Positions 16,621-24,843 of a stretch of DNA of 53,505 nt are shown piece after piece. How positions within the stretch are numbered: the first letter of the stretch is position 1; the number at the start of each line of letters is the position of its first letter. A program made the translations under genes and the position numbers. This stretch comes from JBCCMQ01 sp039179985 (lineage in GTDB: Bacteria > Pseudomonadota > Alphaproteobacteria > Rhodobacterales > Rhodobacteraceae). The notes beneath the pieces are model-generated. The model saw only the letters and a list, made by a program, of their open reading frames with translations, was not told the DNA's origin and made no database searches. The stretch spans positions 1 through 53,505 of the forward strand of contig JBCDED010000015.1 in NCBI GenBank assembly GCA_039179985.1, written 5' to 3'.

Positions 16621-17505
16621 TCAGGCTTTCGCCATCGCCCGTGAGGCGCGCGCCTTTTGCACAGCAAAGATCCCGGCGGTGATAATCGCCACGCCAAGCG
16701 CATCCTGCCAGCCGAGCGGCTCGTCCAGCAAAAGCGCGGCAATGGCGACACCAAAAAAGGGCGTGAGAAAGTGATAGGTGGCCGCCCGCGTTGCCCCGAT
16801 CCGGTCAACGAGCAGGAACCAGACTAGCGTCGCCGCAAGACCTGGAACAAGCGTCGTGTAGAGGAACGCCAGAACCAGCCGCGAGGACCAGGTGACCTCC
16901 ATGGTCTCTGTCAGCCCCGAAAGAACCGCCAGCGGCACCGCGCCGATCAGCATCTGCAAGCCGACGACCATCAGGAAATTTCCGCCGGACGAAGCGCCGC
17001 GCATAGCGAGCGTTGCAATCGTTAGCGACACGACCCCGATCACGCAAAGACCGACGCCGAACAGATCCAGCGTGCCCGTCCCCATCCGCGCGCCCATGAT
17101 CACACCGACACCGACGATCCCGGCCACAAGGCCGAGACCGTCGCTGACGCCCAGCTTTTCCCCGAAAGCGGCCCAACCAGCAAGGGCCACCAAGAGCGGC
17201 ATGGTCGACGCGATGATCGCAGCAACCGAAGCCTCAACCGTCTGCATGGCAACGAAGTTCAGTCCAAGATAAAGCGCATTTTGGCAGAGCCCGAAAACGA
17301 TGGTTGCGCGCCATTGGGAGTGCGTCAGATGCCAGGACTGACCCATGGCCCGCGCAAGGGCGACACCGATCACGCCCGAGATCACAAACCGGACCGACAG
17401 CGCCGCCAGCGGCGGGGCGTCGACCACAATCATGCGCGCAGAGCTGAAAGCCGAGGCCCACATCAGCGCAAAGGCAAGGCCCATGACCACCGCGCGAAGA
17501 TCCAT
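16621..17505 (-). CDS. EamA/DMT-family transporter
   Basis: A 294-residue protein with ten predicted membrane helices in two EamA repeats. Typical segments are ALMWASAFSSAR near the start and EPLGWQDALGVAIITAGI near the end. Probably a metabolite exporter; the substrate cannot be predicted. Monocistronic in appearance, with short gaps on both sides. Confidence 0.88.
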   Translation of the reverse strand: MDLRAVVMGLAFALMWASAFSSARMIVVDAPPLAALSVRFVISGVIGVALARAMGQSWHLTHSQWRATIVFGLCQNALYLGLNFVAMQTVEASVAAIIASTMPLLVALAGWAAFGEKLGVSDGLGLVAGIVGVGVIMGARMGTGTLDLFGVGLCVIGVVSLTIATLAMRGASSGGNFLMVVGLQMLIGAVPLAVLSGLTETMEVTWSSRLVLAFLYTTLVPGLAATLVWFLLVDRIGATRAATYHFLTPFFGVAIAALLLDEPLGWQDALGVAIITAGIFAVQKARASRAMAKA

Positions 17506-17572
17506 CCCCAGCCCTCGTTTCGTCTTTTCCGCGCCCTAGCAGGATCGCGAACCGGCGGCCAGCGGCGCGGAC

Positions 17573-17598
17573 AAAAAAAGGGCCGCACACGGCGGCCC
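17573..17598 (-). terminator. Rho-independent terminator of HU gene
   Basis: Reverse-strand GGGCCGC (17598-17592) pairs with GCGGCCC (17586-17580) and is followed by seven T (17579-17573), about 30 bp after the HU stop. Confidence 0.92.
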
Positions 17599-17627
17599 AT
17601 CTTTGCTGCTGCTCAGTGAGGGGAAGG

Positions 17628-17915
17628 TCAGGTGTTGACGCTGTCCTTCAGCGCCTTTGCGATTGTCATTTTGACAACCTTGTCGGCGTCTTTTTTGATT
17701 TGCTCGCCTGTGGCCGGGTTGCGGACCATCCGCTCGGGGCGTTCACGGCAGTAGATCTTGCCGACACCCGGCAGGGTCACGGCACCCCCGCCCGAGACCT
17801 CTTTTGTGATCACGGCGATGATCGCGTCCAGCGCACCGCCTGCGGTTTTCTTGTCGCTGTCCATTTCTTCCGCCAGCGCCGCGACCAGTTGGGTCTTTGT
17901 CATTGGTTTTGCCAT
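17628..17915 (-). CDS. hup: HU-family DNA-binding protein
   Basis: 95 residues, full HU length. MTKTQLVAALAEEM forms helix 1. A GVGKIYCRERPERMVRNPATGE arm region carries the DNA-intercalating RNPATG motif, and a KDADKVVKMTIAKALKD tail follows. Nucleoid-associated architectural protein. Start ATG 17915, with its own terminator, so monocistronic. Confidence 0.93.
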   Translation of the reverse strand: MAKPMTKTQLVAALAEEMDSDKKTAGGALDAIIAVITKEVSGGGAVTLPGVGKIYCRERPERMVRNPATGEQIKKDADKVVKMTIAKALKDSVNT

Positions 17916-18081
17916 GTATGGTTTCCTCGTTCCGGCCCATTCTGTTGGGGCACATTAGAGTAATTTAACGTCATGTTGTTGATAAACACAACGCCTAGTG
18001 TCGCAAAACAAGGGCTTTTAGCAGGTTTTGAGCAGTTTTTTGGTGCCTAAACGCCGGTTTCTGCCGACCGGAACGCTGAAA

Positions 18082-19566
18082 TCAGAGAAATGCGGTCTCT
18101 TCGAAGCTGCGCAGCTTGCGCGAATGGATGCGCTCCAGCGGCATGTCACGCAGCCTTTCCATGGCGCGGATGCCGATCCGAAGGTGCCGCGAGACCTGTG
18201 TTGTGTAGAAATTGCTGGCCATGCCGGGCAGCTTCAGCTCGCCGTGGAGCGGTTTGTCCGAAACGCACAAGAGCGTGCCGTAGGGCACCCGGAAGCGGAA
18301 GCCGTTGGCGGCGATCGTGGCACTTTCCATGTCAAGCGCGATGGCGCGGGACTGCGACAGACGCTGGACCGGACCCGACTGGTCGCGCAGTTCCCAGTTG
18401 CGGTTATCAATCGTGGCAACCGTACCCGTCCGCATGATCCGCTTCAGCTCGAACCCGCTCAGCTTGCTAATGTCCGCCACGGCCTCTTCCAGCGCGATCT
18501 GAATTTCCGCCAGCGGCGGGATCGGCACCCAGATGGGCAGATCATCGTCTAACACATGGTCTTCGCGCACGTATCCGTGGGCCAGCACGAAATCACCCAG
18601 CGACTGGCTGTTGCGCAGCCCGGCGCAGTGGCCGACCATCAGCCATGCGTGCGACCTGAGCACGGCGATATGATCTGTTGCGGTCTTCGCGTTTGACGGC
18701 CCGACGCCGATGTTGACCAGCGTAATGCCTGCCTGCCCGTCCCGTTTGAGGTGATAGGTCGGCATCTGCGGCAGTTTGACCGGGTCACGCAGGGGCGCAG
18801 AGCCCGAGGTGATCACCTGATTGCCGGGCCCGACGAAAGCAGTATAGCCGCTGGCCGGATCGTCCAGCGCCTCGCGGGCGAAGGCCTCGAACTCCTGCAC
18901 GTAGAACTGGTAGTTCGTAAAAAGCACGTGGTTCTGGAAATGCTCGGGGTTCGTCGCGGTGTAATGGGCGAGCCGGGCCAGGGAATAATCGACGCGCTGC
19001 GCAGTGAACGGCGCCAGCGGTGCGGAGCCGTCATCGAATTTCACGCCGTAGCCGTTGACGATGTCATCGTCCATGTTCGACAGATCGGGCACGTCAAAAT
19101 AGTCGCGCAGCGAGAAATCCAGCACCCCCTCGCCTGGCACAGTCACGGTGGTGTTTCCCGCGACCGCAAAATGCACGGGCATGGGCGTGGCCGAGGGGCC
19201 GATACTGACCGGAACGCCGTGGTTTTCGATCACAAGGCCGATCTGCTGGCGCAGGTAGTGCTCAAACAGGTCAGGCCGCGTGACCGTGGTCGAATAGGTG
19301 CCCGGCTCGGCCACATGGCCAAAGCTCAGCCGGCTGTCCATCTTGGCAAAGCTGGTCGTCGTCAGCCGTACCTCGGGATAGAAGGCTCTGAACCGGGCCT
19401 TTGGGGCTGTCCCGCCCACCGTCCGGCTGAACTGATCCTCAAGAAAGAGAACCGCACCTTCATATAGCTCTTTCAGCCGCGCGACAGCGGCATCGGCATC
19501 GTTGAAGTTTTCGCTGCCAGGCAGATCCGGGCTGATTATCGGTATGGCGGTGTCAGAAGCATTCAT
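18082..19566 (-). CDS. amn: AMP nucleosidase
   Basis: A 494-residue cytosolic enzyme that splits AMP into adenine and ribose 5-phosphate. Family features include the N-terminal Amn domain (FRAFYPEVRLTT), an IENHGVPVSIGPSATPMPVHFA segment and a nucleoside-phosphorylase-like C-terminal half with VNIGVGPSNAKT and ALDMESATIAANGFRFRVPYG. Its ATG overlaps the ade TGA by four bases. Paired with ade, it forms a route AMP to adenine to hypoxanthine. Confidence 0.95.
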   Translation of the reverse strand: MNASDTAIPIISPDLPGSENFNDADAAVARLKELYEGAVLFLEDQFSRTVGGTAPKARFRAFYPEVRLTTTSFAKMDSRLSFGHVAEPGTYSTTVTRPDLFEHYLRQQIGLVIENHGVPVSIGPSATPMPVHFAVAGNTTVTVPGEGVLDFSLRDYFDVPDLSNMDDDIVNGYGVKFDDGSAPLAPFTAQRVDYSLARLAHYTATNPEHFQNHVLFTNYQFYVQEFEAFAREALDDPASGYTAFVGPGNQVITSGSAPLRDPVKLPQMPTYHLKRDGQAGITLVNIGVGPSNAKTATDHIAVLRSHAWLMVGHCAGLRNSQSLGDFVLAHGYVREDHVLDDDLPIWVPIPPLAEIQIALEEAVADISKLSGFELKRIMRTGTVATIDNRNWELRDQSGPVQRLSQSRAIALDMESATIAANGFRFRVPYGTLLCVSDKPLHGELKLPGMASNFYTTQVSRHLRIGIRAMERLRDMPLERIHSRKLRSFEETAFL

Positions 19567-21371
19567 GTGGCGGTCTCGAATAGATCTGTCACTTCGAAGC
19601 GGGTCACATCCACAATCCCCATATCAGAGATACGAAGTTCGGGGATGACCACCAGCGCCAGAAGCGAGTGCTGCATATAGGCATTGTTCAGCGTGCAGCC
19701 GCATTCAGCCATGGCCCGGACCATCGCGTCCGCCTGCGCGGCAACCTCTGCGGCCGGACTATCGGACATCAGACCGGCAATCGGCAGCGGGACCAGGGCC
19801 AGTTCCGCACCGTCCTTCCAGACGGTGATACCACCACCCACCTCGCCCAGCCGGTTCGCGGCCAGGGCCATATGCGCCCGGTCGGTCCCGACGACGATCA
19901 TGTGATGGCTGTCATGGGCCACGGTGCTGGCGATGGCCATGGGGCCCTTGTAGCCGAAGCCGGATACGAAACCGTTCACCACGTGCCCTGTGCCGCGGTG
20001 GCGTTCTACAAGCGCGATCTGCGCAACGTCCTGCGCCTCGTCGGGGTCCACAAGCCCGTCCGCGACCTTCAGTTCCGCGGTCAGCGCCTTTGTCGGTGCC
20101 TGATTTTCCACGACGCCGATGACCTTGGCGGTCACGGCGTTGGCGCCTTCGGGCGCAAGTATGGCGAAATCATCCGCGGTCACGGGCCGGGCCAGATTGA
20201 CCGTATGACGCACGTCCTCGGGCCAGTCGAGATGGGGGCACGTGACCATGAGCTGCCCCTCCAGCGCCACGGTCCGCCCACGGGCGATGACCTGCTCAAT
20301 GGGCAACGTGCGCAGATCGGAGGTCAGGATAACATCTGCCCGTCTGCCCGGTGAAATAGAGCCTAACTCACGCTCCAGACCGAAATGCGTCGCCGTGTTC
20401 ACTGTGGCCATGTGCACCGCGATCAGAGGGTCGCAGCCGCACTCGATCGCGTGGCGCACCACCCGGTTCATGTGCCCGTCATTGACCAGCGTGCCCGAGT
20501 GACTGTCGTCGGTGCACAGGATAAATCCGCGCGGGTCGAGCCCCTTTTCGGTGATCGCGGTGATCTGTTTTTCAATGTCGTACCAGGCCGAACCCAGGCG
20601 CAGCATCGCGCGCATACCCTGACGGGCCCGGGCTATGGCATCTTCCTCGGCGATGCCCTCGTGGTCATCCGACGGACCGCCCGCCACATAGGCATGAAAC
20701 GCCGGACCAAGGTCGGGGCTGGCATAGTGCCCGCCCACGGTTTTGCCCGCCGCCTGCGTCGCCGCCATTTCTGCCAGCATCTGCGGATCGCCCGCGATGA
20801 CGCCCGGAAAGTTCATCATCTCACCCAGACCGATGATGCCGGGCCAGCCCATGGCCTCTGCCACGTCCTCGGCGGTGATTGCATAGCCCGTCGTCTCCAG
20901 CCCCGGAGCCGAGGGTGCGCAACTGGGCATCTGCGTATAGATGTTCACGGGCTGCAAAAGCGCCTCGTCATGCATCAGGCGAACACCGCGCAAGCCGAGC
21001 ACGTTGGCGATCTCATGGGGATCGGTGAACATGGTTGTCGTACCATGGGGGATGACGGCGGCCGCGAACTCGGCCGTGGTCAGCAAGCCGCTTTCGACAT
21101 GCATATGCCCGTCGCAAAGCCCCGGCACCATGTACCGCCCCTCTGCCTCGATGATATCGGTGGTTTCGCCGATGCAATGGCTGGCATCCGGCCCGCAATA
21201 GGCAAACCGGCCATGCCGGATGGCCAGATCGTGGTTTTCCAGCACTTCGCGGGTGTGCACGTTCACCCAGCGTCCGCCACGGATCACCACATCCGCCGGC
21301 GCCCTGCCCGCGGCCACCGCCACAAGGTCGGGTGCCGCATCCTGCCATGTCATGAGATCGGTCTTTTCCAT
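19563..21371 (-). CDS. ade: Adenine deaminase
   Basis: About 602 residues; a metal-dependent amidohydrolase converting adenine to hypoxanthine and ammonia. Motifs are PGLCDGHMHVESG for the first metal site, TDPHEIANVLG, HYASPDLGPAFHAY and the TDDSHSG segment. ATG 21371 is chosen by comparison with the usual short N-terminus; ATG 21386 is an alternative. It precedes and overlaps amn. The divergent gap to the aldolase-like gene (21387-21518) holds two direct TGTCGCAA copies. Confidence 0.94.
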   Translation of the reverse strand: MEKTDLMTWQDAAPDLVAVAAGRAPADVVIRGGRWVNVHTREVLENHDLAIRHGRFAYCGPDASHCIGETTDIIEAEGRYMVPGLCDGHMHVESGLLTTAEFAAAVIPHGTTTMFTDPHEIANVLGLRGVRLMHDEALLQPVNIYTQMPSCAPSAPGLETTGYAITAEDVAEAMGWPGIIGLGEMMNFPGVIAGDPQMLAEMAATQAAGKTVGGHYASPDLGPAFHAYVAGGPSDDHEGIAEEDAIARARQGMRAMLRLGSAWYDIEKQITAITEKGLDPRGFILCTDDSHSGTLVNDGHMNRVVRHAIECGCDPLIAVHMATVNTATHFGLERELGSISPGRRADVILTSDLRTLPIEQVIARGRTVALEGQLMVTCPHLDWPEDVRHTVNLARPVTADDFAILAPEGANAVTAKVIGVVENQAPTKALTAELKVADGLVDPDEAQDVAQIALVERHRGTGHVVNGFVSGFGYKGPMAIASTVAHDSHHMIVVGTDRAHMALAANRLGEVGGGITVWKDGAELALVPLPIAGLMSDSPAAEVAAQADAMVRAMAECGCTLNNAYMQHSLLALVVIPELRISDMGIVDVTRFEVTDLFETAT

Positions 21372-21431
21372 GGCCGGATATCCCATGGCTTCACGCCGAA
21401 AGGCAAGCCCCCGCCCCCCACGTCATCAACA

Positions 21432-21457
21432 TGTCGCAAACGCCCCGCGTGTCGCAA
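21432..21457. repeat. Direct repeat TGTCGCAA in divergent promoter region
   Basis: TGTCGCAA at 21432-21439 and 21450-21457, 18 bp apart start to start, between ade and the divergent catabolic operon. It could be a binding site for a regulator of either unit. Confidence 0.3.
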
Positions 21458-21518
21458 TTGGGCTAGGCAAAGTCTGCGCGCAGGCCCAGACTGCGCGCGA
21501 CACACGATGGAGGGTTTC

Positions 21519-22280
21519 ATGGTCGCCACCGCACTTTCGCCTCGCCCAAACATGGATCACTGGCAGGACCGCGTGGATATGGCCGCTGCATTCCGCTGGA
21601 CTGCGCGCCTGAATATGCACGAAGCCGTGGCCAATCATTTCAGCCTATCGGTGAACGATGATGGCACGCAGTTCCTGATCAACCCCAATCAGGTGCATTT
21701 CAGCCGCATCCGCGCGTCGGACCTCTTGCTGATTGACGCCAACGATCCGTCGACGATGGACCGGCCCGATGCGCCCGACCCCACAGCCTGGGGGCTGCAC
21801 GGCGGGCTGCACCGCTACTGCGCCCATGCGCGATGCGCCATGCATGTTCACTCGGTTCATGCGACGGTGCTCGCCTGCCTTGCCGACAGCGCCCTGCCGC
21901 CGATCGACCAGAACTGCGCGATGTTCTACGACCGTGTGGTGGTCGATGCTGAATACGGCGGCCTTGCCTTCGAGGAAGAGGGCGAACGCTGCGCGCAGCT
22001 CTTCGCTGACCCCAAGAAGAAGGTCATGGTCATGGGCAACCACGGCGTGATGGTCATCGGCGATACCGTGGCCGAGACCTTCAACCGGCTCTATTACTTC
22101 GAGCGCGCTGCCGAAACCTATATCCGCGCACTCCAGACCGGCCAGCCGCTGCGCGTGCTGAGCCACGAGATCGCCGAGAAGACCGCGCGCGAGATCGAGG
22201 ACTACCCCGATCAGGAGACCCGCCATCTGGCCGAACTGAAGCTGATCCTCGATGATGAAGGCTCGAACTACGCTCAATAG
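21519..22280 (+). CDS. Class II aldolase/adducin-fold protein, catalytic Glu missing
   Basis: A 253-residue protein of the class II aldolase/adducin fold. Zinc-type histidines are seen in CAMHVHSVHA (His109 and His111), with a third in the GNHGVMVIG segment. Where L-fuculose-phosphate-type aldolases carry SSEWPLH, with the catalytic Glu, this protein reads PTAWGLH, so the Glu is replaced by Ala. It may therefore be a non-aldolase member such as a decarboxylase, epimerase or isomerase. Start is ATG 21519, with GGAGGG seven bases upstream. It is the first gene of a five-gene unit. Confidence 0.85.
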   Translation: MVATALSPRPNMDHWQDRVDMAAAFRWTARLNMHEAVANHFSLSVNDDGTQFLINPNQVHFSRIRASDLLLIDANDPSTMDRPDAPDPTAWGLHGGLHRYCAHARCAMHVHSVHATVLACLADSALPPIDQNCAMFYDRVVVDAEYGGLAFEEEGERCAQLFADPKKKVMVMGNHGVMVIGDTVAETFNRLYYFERAAETYIRALQTGQPLRVLSHEIAEKTAREIEDYPDQETRHLAELKLILDDEGSNYAQ

Positions 22281-22313
22281 GGGCACTTTCCGCTGGATTA
22301 GGGTCTTTTTCCT

Positions 22314-23675
22314 GTGAACATCCTGTTCCTGATGGCAGATGAAATGGCCGCCTCGGCCCTGGGGTCTGCCGACGTCCGGACGCCTAATCTGGACAGGCTT
22401 TGCGCCCGGGGCCGTGTCTTTTCCGCGGCCTATACTCCGTCGCCCATCTGCGTGCCGACCCGGGCGGCGATCGCCTGCGGGCGGCCTGTGCACGAGATCG
22501 GCTTCTGGTCTTCGGCGGAGCCCTATGACGGTTCGGTCCGGTCCTGGATGCACGCCCTGCGCGACGGCGGGGTCCACACCGCCTCGATTGGCAAACTCCA
22601 CTACCGCGGCGGCGACGATTACGGATTTACCGAAGAGATCCTGCCGATGCAGGTGGCGGGCGATGGATGGGTGCAGGGGCTCTTGCGGCAACCGCTGGCC
22701 GACTACACGGCCACACGCGAGATGTCGGAAGACATCGGCGCCGGGCTGACGGACTACACGCGTTTTGACCTTCAGGTTACGCAAAGCGCCTGCAACTGGC
22801 TGGCTGCGCCGGCGCGCGCCAACGCGCCCTGGGCGGCCTTTGTCTCGTGGGTGTCACCGCACTACCCCTTGCGCGCGCCAGAAGAGTACTTCGATCTCTA
22901 CCATCCAGAAGACTTTGAGGCCGAAGCCGAGCCGGTTCCGGACCACCCAGTCCTGACAGAAATCGCGGCCTTCTTCGATCACGACCGGTATTTTTCGCCC
23001 CGCTCCCGCGGCACCGCGCGCGCGGCCTATTACGCGCTTTGCACTTTTCTGGACGCCCAGGTGGGCAAAGTGCTGAAGTCCCTCGAAGCTGCCGGTCTGG
23101 CCGAAGACACCGTTGTCGTGTTCGCCTCCGACCACGGTGAGATGCTGGGCGAAAAAGGATTCTGGGGGAAATCCACAATGTACGACAGCTCGGCGCGCGT
23201 GCCACTGGTGATTGCCGGACCGGGTGTTTCAGCCGGAACCTGCGAGACGCCCGTGGCCCTGACCGACCTTGCCGCCACTTTTGCGGGTATCTGCAAGGCC
23301 CCCTGGGACGGTCGCGGTACCTCGTTGTTGGACCCTATTCCTGCCGAAAACGCGGTTATCAGCGAGTACCATGACGGCGGCAGTCCGGTCGGCATCACGA
23401 TGCTGCGCTGGCGGAACTGGAAGTACATCCACTACGCCGAAGGGCATCCGCCGCAGCTCTTCGACCTTGCCGAAGACCCGCATGAAACAACGGATCTGGC
23501 GGCAGCCCGCCCCAACACAGCAGAGGATCTGCACACGCGGCTGACCGCCATCGTCGATCCCGAGGCTGCGAATGCCCGCGCGCTGCGGGATCAGGCCAGA
23601 CGCATCGACGACCTTGGCGGCCGGGGCGCGCTTGAGTCCCTGCCCCAATGGAATTTCACCCCGACCGGAGCCTGA
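22314..23675 (+). CDS. Sulfatase (choline-sulfatase-like)
   Basis: A 453-residue type I sulfatase. The formylglycine motif is CVPTR (Cys46 to Arg50), followed by AAIACGR. Metal and substrate positions lie in MADEM (N-terminus), GKLHYRG, SPHYP and SDHGEMLGEKGFWGKST. No signal peptide is seen, so it should act in the cytosol on an imported sulfate ester. It starts at GTG 22314. The substrate is unknown, and neighbours argue for an organic acid or alcohol sulfate whose carbon skeleton goes on to CoA thioesters. A formylglycine-generating enzyme must be elsewhere. Confidence 0.9.
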   Translation: MNILFLMADEMAASALGSADVRTPNLDRLCARGRVFSAAYTPSPICVPTRAAIACGRPVHEIGFWSSAEPYDGSVRSWMHALRDGGVHTASIGKLHYRGGDDYGFTEEILPMQVAGDGWVQGLLRQPLADYTATREMSEDIGAGLTDYTRFDLQVTQSACNWLAAPARANAPWAAFVSWVSPHYPLRAPEEYFDLYHPEDFEAEAEPVPDHPVLTEIAAFFDHDRYFSPRSRGTARAAYYALCTFLDAQVGKVLKSLEAAGLAEDTVVVFASDHGEMLGEKGFWGKSTMYDSSARVPLVIAGPGVSAGTCETPVALTDLAATFAGICKAPWDGRGTSLLDPIPAENAVISEYHDGGSPVGITMLRWRNWKYIHYAEGHPPQLFDLAEDPHETTDLAAARPNTAEDLHTRLTAIVDPEAANARALRDQARRIDDLGGRGALESLPQWNFTPTGA

Positions 23676-23679
23676 CCCG

Positions 23680-24843
23680 ATGACCGTTTACGGCCTCAGC
23701 GACGATCAGATCATGATCGCCGATACTGTCCGCAAGTTCGTGGAAACCGAGATCTACCCTTTTGAGGCAGAGGTCGAACGCAGGGGCGAAGTGCCCGAAG
23801 ATCTGGCCGACGAGATCAAGAAAAAGACCCTATCCTTGGGTTTCTATGCCTGCAACTTCCCCGAAGAGGTCGGCGGCGCGGGGCTGAACCATCTGGAATT
23901 CGCGCTCGTGGAACGGGAACTCGGTCGTGGGTCCATGGCGCTGACGCATTTTTTCGGTCGGCCCCAGAACATCCTGATGGCCTGCGAGGGCGAGCAGGTG
24001 GACCGCTACCTGCTGCCCGCTGTGCGCGGCGAACGCATGGACGCGCTGGCCATGACCGAACCCGGTGCCGGATCGGACATCCGGTCGATGAAATGCGTCG
24101 CCCGGCGCGAGGGCGGCGACTGGATCGTCAATGGGACGAAGCATTTCATCTCGGGTGCCGAGCACGCGGATTTCATCATCGTCTTCATCGCGACGGGCGA
24201 GGATGAGACGCCCAAGGGCCCAAAAAAACGGATCACGGCGTTTCTGGTGGACCGCGGAACGCCCGGTTTCACGATCCGCGATGGCTATAAGTCGGTCTCG
24301 CACCGGGGCTACAAGAACATGGTGCTCGATTTCGATGATTGCCGCTTGCCAGGCGCGCAGGTCCTGGGCGCAGTCGACGGCGGGTTCGAGGTGATGAATA
24401 CCTGGCTTTATGCCACGCGGATCACGGTGGCCGCCATGTCCGTGGGTCGGGCGCGTCGGGCTTTTGACTATGCGCTGTCCTATGCTGCCGAGCGCGAGCA
24501 ATTTGGCCAGAAGATCGGCAAGTTCCAGGGCGTCAGCTTTCAGCTGGCCGACATGGTCACCGAAATCGACGCCGCGGATCTGCTGACCCTTGCCGCGGCT
24601 GACCGGCTGGACAAGGGCCTGGCGGCAAATCGCGAAATTGCCTCGGCCAAGCTTTATGCCTCGGAGATGCTGGGGCGGGTGACCGACGCGGCGATCCAGG
24701 TCCATGGCGGGATGGGACTGATGGATGATTATCCGCTGGAGCGGTTCTGGCGCGATGCGCGGGTCGAACGTATCTGGGACGGGACATCTGAGATCCAGCG
24801 CCACATCATCAGCCGCGACCTTTTGCGAGCGCTCGGTGCCTGA
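23680..24843 (+). CDS. Acyl-CoA dehydrogenase family protein
   Basis: A 387-residue FAD enzyme introducing a double bond next to a CoA thioester. Signatures are AMTEPGAGSDIRSMKC, GTKHFISGAEHADF and the C-terminal QVHGGMGLMDDYPLERFWRD. The catalytic-base position, usually Glu in EGTSEIQ, is Asp367 (IWDGTSEIQR). It starts at ATG 23680, four bases after the sulfatase stop, and overlaps the next gene. The substrate is not predictable; the Asp may point to an unusual, possibly cyclic, acyl group. Confidence 0.92.
   Translation: MTVYGLSDDQIMIADTVRKFVETEIYPFEAEVERRGEVPEDLADEIKKKTLSLGFYACNFPEEVGGAGLNHLEFALVERELGRGSMALTHFFGRPQNILMACEGEQVDRYLLPAVRGERMDALAMTEPGAGSDIRSMKCVARREGGDWIVNGTKHFISGAEHADFIIVFIATGEDETPKGPKKRITAFLVDRGTPGFTIRDGYKSVSHRGYKNMVLDFDDCRLPGAQVLGAVDGGFEVMNTWLYATRITVAAMSVGRARRAFDYALSYAAEREQFGQKIGKFQGVSFQLADMVTEIDAADLLTLAAADRLDKGLAANREIASAKLYASEMLGRVTDAAIQVHGGMGLMDDYPLERFWRDARVERIWDGTSEIQRHIISRDLLRALGA

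Noticed and set aside
20385..21518. In-frame extension of the aldolase-like gene far upstream over ade
   Set aside because: The real start is ATG 21519 with GGAGGG; the extension lies antisense to ade.
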